Part shown: positions 56,601 to 64,000 of the stretch, piece by piece | How the letters are laid out: each line of letters starts with the position of its first letter | How positions within the stretch are numbered: the stretch's first letter is position 1 | The notes under the pieces: generated by a model | The model's input: only the letters and a program-made list of their open reading frames with translations | What the model was told of the DNA's origin: nothing | The model's database searches: none | Source: Sympetrum striolatum | Lineage: Eukaryota; Arthropoda; Insecta; Odonata; Libellulidae | Length of the DNA: 64,000 nucleotides | Direction: 5' to 3' | Assembly: GCA_947579665.1 (NCBI GenBank) | Contig: OX388349.1 | Location: 22,972,459 to 23,036,458, forward strand | Made by a program: the position numbers and the translations under genes

Positions 56601-57700
56601 CATCAATCTTTGGAATCACGGCTTTCTGTAGAAGCGGGGTGCCAGTACTGAGTACTGGGATTCTATTTACGTTAAGCCATACATAGTGCAATATGTAACC
56701 GAGGGAATTTTTTTAAAGAGATTCGTGCTCCAATGAATCTATTTAACCATGTTTTCAATGTCAGTTGCTTTGAAAGTGACTGAGTTAAGCTGCATTTTGG
56801 GAAATATGAAAAAGAAGACTATTTTTAGCTGTGAATTTATGTTTTAGCATTCAGCGTAAAAGTAGTCGAGTATTCATAATATTAAGACGTGCTGTTCCGT
56901 GTGCATTACATTATTTAGATGCTATCATCGTATGAAATGGAAATTTCCATCGTTAAAAATAAAACTTAATGTAGGTTTTCTTTCTATGTGTTCATATTAG
57001 AATAGTTTTAGAACGGAAATTACATTGATTTTTTCTATATTTCTTGAATTTAAAACTTTCACGTATAATCGTGAATCTTCTTTCTGAATGTTATGAATAT
57101 TTTAGAGTTACTATTTTAGAGTTAATATTTTAAATTTACTTCTAAGCCTTTATTTGTTCTCTGTATGGTTCTGATTTTAAGATATTGATGCATTCACTGA
57201 TTATAAAGAATCGTATTTAAAGATAAAGATAACGGAACGTTTCGGTTTTATTTATTAGTATCGGTATTATCTTGTCTTATCCAAGATGAAGCATATATTT
57301 GCAAAAATGTTTCAATTACTGCTTGTGATTCCTACTAAATATGAAAAATTATATGAGGCTCTTGAATATTCATACTATTCTTGGGTTGCCTAGTGAGCTA
57401 GTAGTATGATTTTTCTCTCACTCAAAAATATGAAGAATAGTTCACCAAAACTTTGAATGGAAAGGTTGATTAAGATATCAATCTCAAATCAATATCAATC
57501 ATTGGCATTTTTTGAGGATCTGAATTAATCCTACTGTTGTCGGTGTTAAGGGTGTCGCATAAATGGAACTTCTTTCAAATGTATATGCACTATTTTTAGC
57601 TCTCCATAAGGAAATATGGAATTCGTCGTATGGGTTTTTCCTCGTTCGGAGAATCGAGATCTATTTCGATGAAGGGTGTCTGTATCGTAAAAAATCGATT
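56601..57700. other. AT-rich intergenic DNA, no gene seen
   Basis: A short TTTTAGAGTTA repetition lies near 57100-57130. Nothing else. Confidence 0.5.
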
Positions 57701-58350
57701 CTTTATTATATTGTACACGTACGGAATTTTCTTTCCGAAATTCGCTGTTTTAATAAATTTTACTCGCAGTAATTCTCCGTCGTAACTTCGCACCTCGTTA
57801 TCTCAGACGTAACAACGCAGCTACAAAGCGCGGCACAATACGAATCGTATGATCACTCGGAGCTCGCACACGGAAATTTTGATCTCGCGTTTAAAAATAG
57901 CCCCGCAAGGATCACCTTCGCTTCTTTCATGCATTTCCGAAAAACTTTCAACTCGGCTCGTTATACGAGAGTGTCGAATCACGTAACTAGATTGCGTACT
58001 TTTCAACTTTTCCTCCGTATGGTAGGTTGCGATACGGCATTCAAGAGCCGGCTTCCCCGTCCTTTGCCCTCGGTTATCTCTCCTCTTTTTCAACGCCATT
58101 CAAAAATCTCTCCACCAACTTCTTTGTCTTTCACTTCCAAAACTTCATTTAGCAGTCCGGTGCCTCGCTAAACCCGATCCAATTCATCTCCCTCTCTCTT
58201 CATTCCATCAACTAATTTTATTTCTCCCGCTCCACTCCAGCGCTCAGTACTCTCTCGAATCCTATCGCTTCATTTCGGGGAAATATTTGTCAGGTGGGAT
58301 TGGAGGAGACACCGAGGGAGGTGCTATTTAAAGAACGCGGATCTAGTTTT
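57701..58350. other. GC-richer patch with a C-to-G switch
   Basis: C/T-rich from 58.0 to 58.26 kb (CTTCCCCGTCC, CTCCCTCTCTC, CTCCCGCTCCACTCC), then G-rich (CGGGG, GGTGGGATTGGAGGAG, CGAGGGAGG) from about 58.27 kb. No gene assigned. Frames of 80-92 codons overlap on opposite strands. Confidence 0.5.
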
Positions 58351-58595
58351 ACAGGTGATTTTACTTTGAAATTTAGAGTTGGAATACGTGCACCTCTGTA
58401 GTTTCACGAGGTAAAAGTAAAAGATATTTCATTAAAAAGTGTGGAAATACTGAAATGAATTAATTTATTAAAAAAACTTGAGAGTTGATGAACCGCGATG
58501 CGTTTATTGCATCTTCTTTCATTGTTAGTGGAGTTTATTTGCTTTATAATTTTAATTATAATTACACTAAACATGAGTAATTAATTCTTTTACAG

Positions 58596-58600
<5 letters not shown>

Positions 58601-58684
<84 letters not shown>
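58601..58684. repeat. (AT)42 microsatellite
   Basis: Uninterrupted AT dinucleotide run of 84 bp, followed by ATGTATATGTATTTATTTATTTATTTG. Likely polymorphic and a possible cruciform or breakage site. Confidence 0.97.
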
Positions 58685-58690
<6 letters not shown>

Positions 58691-58910
58691 GTATTTATTT
58701 ATTTATTTGCTCAATTGTTTTAGAATATATTTCTTATTTCGCATATCAAATTTGAGTTTTTATTCATACGAAATTAACTAAATGATATAAGATTCTAATT
58801 AAGTTTCTCAGACCCTATATGTAGTAGTTTGGTGTCAGAAGGTGTTGGACATTTATTTTGTTTATTATTTTTATCCACGCTTCAAAGGAGTGAAAGTGGG
58901 ATGTCAAATT

Positions 58911-59014
58911 AAAGGAAACAGGAAAAGACAACCACAATATCTTTTTCAAAAATTCTGTGGCTTTTGAAATAATTTTTTTTGGATGCTGTAAACTCGTCTT
59001 TTCCCTGTTCCTTT
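58911..59014. repeat. 19-bp inverted repeat, ~65-bp spacer
   Basis: AAAGGAAACAGGAAAAGAC (58911-58929) pairs with GTCTTTTCCCTGTTCCTTT (58996-59014), with about two differences. The segment inside the left arm (GGAAAAGACAACCACAATAT) resembles 38045-38064 of repeat family B, so a damaged mobile element is possible. No target duplication seen. Confidence 0.6.
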
Positions 59015-59739
59015 ATAGTGTCCTGCCACAAAGTCTCGTCCCGAGCAGTTGATTTTACCGTCAACATAAATTTCATTACCGAGGAAGAGTTTTTGAAAAT
59101 GTAGCATAAACTGATATATTTACTCTCTCTAAGGTCTTAAAAACTATTTTGTGTATGGCTTCTTTGTTCTTGCTCCGGTATGCAATAAGAGCATATTAAA
59201 AATGAAATTAGTTTTAACGTATTTTTGTCTCTGCTTGTGAACTTATTCGGATACAAGGACCGCATTGTGAATTATGAAACAAAATCTTTCTACCTGAGTA
59301 GGAGATTTATATATACAGCGTTAATGTCGCTAAATTTGAGAAGCTACGAAAAGTCTTTGGAATCTTGGAAACAAACCATCCATCTTGACTTTCAAAATTA
59401 AATCCTAAGCTCTCTCCCTCGTGAAAATTTTATCCGTAAAATCTTACGCACAAAGAATGTTCAAAATGCTCTATTTAATTTATTGTATCTTTTAATTGGT
59501 TTTCGCTAAGTGAAAATGCCCATTCTCATAAGATACGATGTACTTTCTTCCTCTAACAATTGATGGAAAGCGAAATCTCTTTCTTCCTTCATTCCTCAAG
59601 TAATAACTTTCCTCAGGATCATCCTTGTCTATCATTATTTATTAAAGTGTAGTCTGCCAGTCCATTATAGGATAGCTTAAAGCTCTCCTACTAATGGATT
59701 GTGACGCTCCTTGCCTTCCTAAAACAGGTAAAAAAAACA
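59015..59739. other. AT-rich intergenic DNA, no gene seen
   Basis: Nothing supportable. Confidence 0.5.
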
Positions 59740-60254
59740 CCGGACTCCCTTTTCCCAACCCTCTATAGTTCTTCGTTTGCTTTTAATTACTCTCGAAAGA
59801 CTGCTCGGGGATTGGTCGATATTCCGTTGGCTTTCTAAGAGCACAATACAGCCCGGATACACAACGGCACTGCCGGTTAATCTGAATGGAGCGCAGATAG
59901 AGGAAGAGCCTCCTAAACTGCCTCCACAAACCAATAACCTCTCTTTCCCTTCGGAAAGCGAGGGGAGGCGAAATCTCGGCTAAACGCTCGGAATCTAATT
60001 GTGCCAATGGCGTAATTAGTTTCGCTGGCGTTTAATTCGGAGAGAGTGGTGATACTCGGGTACGGCGTTGCCAAGTGAGAGATATGAGTCACAGGGCACC
60101 TCCCACTTTCCGCCCCCGACGGCCCCTTAATCCGCCCCTTTTCAGGGCCCCTAAAGGGGGACAGAGACACTATTGCAGAGCGGGATATGTAGGTATAATG
60201 GAACCGTGAGTAATCGGTGGATGTGAGATGGCTTTTGCTAGGGCTGCGTAAACT
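59740..60254. other. GC-richer patch
   Basis: CpG-rich. C-rich at 59.74 kb and again at 60.09-60.15 kb (CCCGACGGCCCC, CCGCCCC), then G-rich (GGGGGACAG, GGGGTCTCGTGGAGGG) from about 60.15 kb. Several frames of 68-134 codons overlap on both strands without recognisable motifs. Confidence 0.45.
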
Positions 60255-61165
60255 TCTTAACGGGGTCTCGTGGAGGGAACGTGTAGAGGTGGATTGGGGA
60301 AATGCCGAGGAAAACAATTCTCCTACGTTTTTCTGTGTCTATTGCCGATGCTGATTATAACCAAGCGGGGATCATCGAGTTCCTTTCCGATTCGCGAGGA
60401 TGCAACTGGTGAATGAATCCATGTGTAGAGTTTAAATAATCCTCGCTTGTTTATACGTGATTGACGAAATCTAAATGGAGTTCTGCGCCTCTAAAATTGT
60501 ACCCAGACCTCTCTGAATCAGGCACCTTGGAAATTTGCGGAGGGAATCCCAAACTTCATATTCTGAGAGTAATTTATTATGTTACATTTTTTTGTGAAGT
60601 TTCTGAAATGAAATTTAACTTTTATCAAAATATTCTAAGTGACTATTATTTAAATCGGCTACGCATGTAACATGTAGATATGAATTAAGGAAATACGGAG
60701 GAAATGTTTTCTCTAATATTTCCAATTGCCTATGGTGATCATAGGTAAATCAATTTATTTTATCTGCCTATTGCCGATTCTAATTATAACCCGGTTTAAA
60801 TCTCCATGTTCGTTTCCTATCCGCGATGACACAACTGGTGTATGTATCCATGTGTGAAGTTTAACTCATCCTCGCTTGTTTATACGTCATAATTAAAAAT
60901 GAAATTCTGCACCTCTAAAATTATACCGGCACCCTTGAAGATTGTGTAAGGAACCCATAAATTCAAATTCTGGGAGTATTGTATTATGCTATTATTTTCT
61001 GTAAACTTTTTGAATTTGCACTGTATTTTGTCAAAATTTCTACGTAGCGATAAATAAATTTGGCTGCGCATGGTAACGTGCAGAGATGAACTGAGGAAAT
61101 GCCACGGAAAATTTTCCTCTATTTTTTCAATTGCCTATGCTGATCATAGGCGGATAAATTCATTT
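60255..61165. repeat. decayed tandem duplication, unit ~429 bp
   Basis: ATTGCCGATGCTGATTATAACC at 60341 (in part) recurs as ATTGCCGATTCTAATTATAACC at 60770. In both, blocks CGATGA/CGAGGATG-CAACTGGTG, ATCCATGTGT, ATCCTCGCTTGTTTATACGT, AAATG-A-TTCTGC-CCTCTAAAATT, CAAATTCTG-GAGTA and GCTACGCATG/GCTGCGCATG follow, then GGAAAT-C--GGAAA and TTCAATTGCCTATG-TGATCATAGG. A partial unit-0 end lies at about 60255-60340 (GGCTGCGTAA, ACGTGTAGAG, GGAAATGCCGAGG). Two copies plus a partial; noncoding. Confidence 0.82.
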
Positions 61166-61489
61166 GTAGATTTCGACATATTATGTCTACTTGCTAAAGC
61201 AAAACTTTTCCATAGGTTTCTGAATCAGAGATTCTCTTCCAGGGTTCTTCACTAATTGAAAAAAACAATTTAGTTCCTGGGTGTTCTTATTAACTGTTAA
61301 ATTTAGTGTTAACATTTTGATGTGAAAATAATTGTTGATATATTTGCGCCATTTAGAAATTTCCACCTTATTGAAATTTAAATTCGGCCATTTCGCTTAT
61401 ATATTTTATTAAATCCAGCTTATATTATAAATATTAGATTAATAATACTAACTCTTAGATTTTGCTTATCATAAAAGAACAGGGTTTTT

Positions 61490-61619
61490 TACTTTCTCCA
61501 TATACGAAGTATAGAGAAAGTATTGTTTTCATGAAAAAATTCGACTTCGAGATTTTAACGGAAATACATGTTTTGGGGTCCCTAGAACACGTTTTGACCA
61601 TTTTCGGAATGATGTCTGT

Positions 61620-61658
<39 letters not shown>

Positions 61659-62340
61659 TGTATGTGTGTGTGTGCTTGTGGGCGCTCTAACGTGAAAACT
61701 ATTGGTTGTATCAATATCAAACTTCGTATATAGTACTGTGGTGTGTGCTGTCAGAGTTGATTAGTTTTTCAAGTAAATCGGTAAACCGGATTCGAGCTTC
61801 ATTCATAAAAGCTCATTTCCGGTTTTCAAAATATCTCCATAAATATGATATAAACGTGTATTGTATTACTTATAAAAGTTTTAGATAGTGTAATTTACTA
61901 TGACTTTTGTATTTAACATTGTTTTGTATCACCGGTTCATTAGGAGTTATTCGTGAAATACCGATAAACCGGAAGTAGCTGTTTTGTACTTTGTGGGCGC
62001 TCTAACATGAAAACCATTTGTTTTATCAATACTTAATTTCATATATAGTACTTTGGTTGGTGTCGTTAGAGTTGATTAGTTTTTGGAGTAAATCGGTTAA
62101 CCGAAAGTCGAGCTTCCTTCTTCAAAGCTCATTTCCGGTTTTCAAAATATCTCCATAATTATGAGATTTAGGTATACACCATTATAAATAAAAGTTTTAG
62201 AAAATATATTTTACTATAACTTTTGTATTAAAAAATATTTTTCTATCACTGATTGTTTAGGAGTTAGTCATGAAATACTGATAAACCGGAAGTTGCCGAT
62301 TATTTACTTTGTGGGCGCCCTGGGCTCTATTGGCGAAAGG
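61490..62340. repeat. complex repeat: hairpin, (TG)n, then ~316-bp tandem units
   Basis: Starts with a 9-bp hairpin TACTTTCTC (61490-61498) / GAGAAAGTA (61514-61522). About 90 bp later a TG/GT microsatellite (61615-61680) begins, followed by units starting GTGGGCGCTCTAAC at 61678 and 61993 and a third truncated start GTGGGCGCCCTGGG at 62311 (periods 315 and 318 bp). Matched blocks include ATCAATA, TATATAGTACT, GAGTTGATTAGTTTTT, GTAAATCGGT, AACCG, TCATTTCCGGTTTTCAAAATATCTCCATAA (in two parts) and GAAATAC-GATAAACCGGAAG. The open frame across the TG run (61462-61695) and its complement are low-complexity artefacts. Confidence 0.85.
61615..61680. repeat. (TG)n microsatellite
   Basis: About 66 bp of TG/GT with a few substitutions (TCTG, TATG, CTTG), embedded at the left edge of the ~316-bp tandem unit. 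It may be part of the repeat family rather than an independent array. Confidence 0.95.
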
Positions 62341-62551
62341 CAAATTTCATCGTTTTTCATCGATCATGTCCCGAAAAACATTATTTATAATGTTTGTGAC
62401 GTCAAAGATAATAAAATATAAATTAATCAGTCATCTTCCAAGTTTAGATGGAATATAGAGTTCGAAATTACTGTCGTAGATAAATATTTACATCTTATAT
62501 ATGAAGAAAGTCATGTGCTGGCCACATCAGATTTTTTTTACTGAAAAAGGG

Positions 62552-62555
<4 letters not shown>

Positions 62556-62601
<46 letters not shown>
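62556..62601. repeat. (TA)23 microsatellite
   Basis: Uninterrupted TA run of about 46 bp, about 220 bp after the end of the complex repeat. Confidence 0.95.
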
Positions 62602-62602
<1 letters not shown>

Positions 62603-64000
62603 TAATTTAAACTTATTAGATCTGTGAAACTAAGGGGAAGTAGTAACTCGAGTCAACTTAAGGGTAGTGCTATTTTAGAAATTTGCTTAAAGCAATCCTA
62701 CTATTTTCATCATTGGCTTTAAACAACTTTAATTTTTCATCTCTTCATTTCGGTAATTGCATGACTCTTTTTCCCTAAATATATCAATATGAATTTAGCC
62801 TATTCAGAATACGTGAAAATGCATGCAAAAAATATCTTACAGAATAAAATGCACGTACTATCATATGAAATTTAATGAGATTTCCGAACTACCAGTCGCC
62901 GAAAAGCGGGTGACAGAATGAATGTATAAGGTATGCATGTAGATGCTGTTTGAGTTAGCTTTAAGTTCACTCCCTCTTTACTTTGCTTTCCGAGAAAATA
63001 CTGCTATTTATAACGGAATAGGTTTGTTTCCAAGAAAAAGCTGTTAAAACTGAAAAAGCGGCCCAAGTTCTTCGTCACTGCGAAATGCAGTTTTCGTGAA
63101 CGTTAATAGTTACGCCGTAGAATAAAATTTTAGTCCACAATGTCATAAAAGTTTCCAGAATATTTATATTACAAATTCTTGGATGGGTTTTCCAGATAGA
63201 ACCTTTAAAAATTCTCCATGCCTGCATTGAAATATTCTCGTATGTCATGTGTACCTTCGCATATATTTTCGTAAAGGTTTTTGCTTTTCGCTTCGAACAA
63301 ATTATTCCAAATATTTTAGAAAATGAGGGGATAATACTTTCTTTAATGGTAATGGTTACACTTTTTGGAGTGCTTGCAAATCCAATATAATTTAAATTTT
63401 GCATTTCAGGATCTAAAAGTAATGCACATCCAGTCTTGGTAACTTCCACAAGAAGTTTAAATTCGACAATTTTTGGGATGATATAACCTGGTGTCAATTG
63501 TTCTCATCTCTAATTTAAGCTTGTTATGCCAGTTATATTAGATAGTATTATCCGAACAACCATTTACTGATCATCTCCTTAAATCGTCTAATATAATTGT
63601 GCTATAGATTATAGATTTGTGCTTATATCTCAGAATCCAACTGAATAACAACATATATTCATGATTTCAATTAGAAAAATTGATCAATGTCGAAATCCAT
63701 CACAGTAATCCTTTTAAAAGTTGTCTCCGCTATTTAAAGGTTCAAATTCGACAGAGTAAGATACTCTCTCAATCCTGAGGATACAATAATTTATATTTCT
63801 TCTTGATGTGTAAATGATTGGATATTTTTAATGAATAGAGTATCTTTATATTTTTAGATTTGGTACGTAGTATTGTAATAATAATAGCAATTTATTTGTA
63901 GTATAGATTATAAATTCGTGTTTTAACAGAAGTTTTCATTTGAATAACTAAATGTATTCGTGTTTTCAATGAGACAAGGTCATCTTGAAATGCGTCAGAG
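62602..64000. other. AT-rich DNA with a region open on both strands
   Basis: 63075-63497 is open for 140 codons on the minus strand (non-ATG start; first Met at residue 32; contains ETFMTLWTKILFYG). On the plus strand 63121-63387 is open for 89 codons and strongly hydrophobic (IFILQILGWVF, LMVMVTLFGVL), followed by a TTTTGCATTTCAG stretch at 63397-63409 that resembles a splice acceptor. In such AT-rich DNA these lengths are unusual, but I recognise neither protein. A decayed exon or retroelement piece is possible. The window ends without further features. Confidence 0.4.

Noticed and set aside
57210..57260. GAAACGTT-containing stretch (minus strand) as another hammerhead-like motif
   Set aside because: No CTGANGA core and no helix II upstream of GAAA.
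61462..61720. Frames with CVCVCV or THTHTH runs
   Set aside because: Translated TG microsatellite.
1..64000. CRISPR arrays, bacterial operons, ribosome binding sites, rRNA genes
   Set aside because: No regularly spaced short direct repeats with unique spacers, no densely packed long frames and no recognisable rRNA segments; the sequence is eukaryotic in character.

Overview
The window looks like intergenic DNA from an AT-rich animal genome, most likely an arthropod and probably an insect. The evidence is indirect: no bacterial-style gene packing, many decayed non-LTR retrotransposon tails, tRNA-derived SINEs with target-site duplications, short hAT- and mariner-type DNA elements, a broken DDE transposase, and long AT or TG microsatellites. 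I find no host protein-coding gene and no functional rRNA or tRNA gene that I can defend. Nearly all open frames are under 110 codons. The longest (194 codons, minus strand, 53915-54499) lies in GC-rich DNA and matches nothing I recognise. All alignments here were made by eye; no search or computation was run.

Layout. 1-11 kb: AT-rich DNA with three LINE reverse-transcriptase C-terminal fragments (2.0, 3.8 and 10.2 kb) and a LINE 3' end (7.4-7.6 kb). 11-19 kb: two hammerhead-like motifs (11.3, 18.2 kb), a 77-bp terminal-inverted-repeat element (12.9 kb), a second LINE 3' end of the same family (14.7 kb), a hAT-like element lying against a LINE fragment (16.2-16.9 kb) and a LINE tail (18.7 kb). 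19-33 kb: more LINE pieces (23.3, 29.5 kb), two SINEs (26.95, 28.9 kb), a second mini-element (29.97 kb), a frameshifted transposase (30.55 kb) and a 320-bp inverted-repeat element between TTAA sites (32.0 kb). 33-46 kb: a 189-bp tandem duplication, a LINE piece (37.3 kb), a dispersed repeat in inverted copies (38.0 and 45.1 kb), a regular row of four Pol III B-box motifs (39.77-40.29 kb), a near-perfect 196-bp foldback (41.4 kb) and two LINE pieces (43.3, 44.6 kb). 46-64 kb: a direct dispersed repeat pair (47.1 and 54.7 kb), tandem duplications with units near 286, 429 and 316 bp (48.6, 60.3, 61.7 kb) and three dinucleotide arrays.

Between these lie recurrent GC- and CpG-rich patches of about 0.5-1.8 kb, near 5.9, 10.6, 17.2, 21.2, 24.8, 28.1, 33.2, 35.6, 40.8, 48.2, 52, 54, 56.2, 58 and 60 kb. 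Many change from C/T-rich on the left to G/A-rich on the right.

The elements do not form a pathway. The most interesting signals are (1) five loci sharing a hammerhead-ribozyme-like layout, four with a fully self-complementary helix III, (2) the evenly spaced B-box array, and (3) the repeated GC-skew switches.
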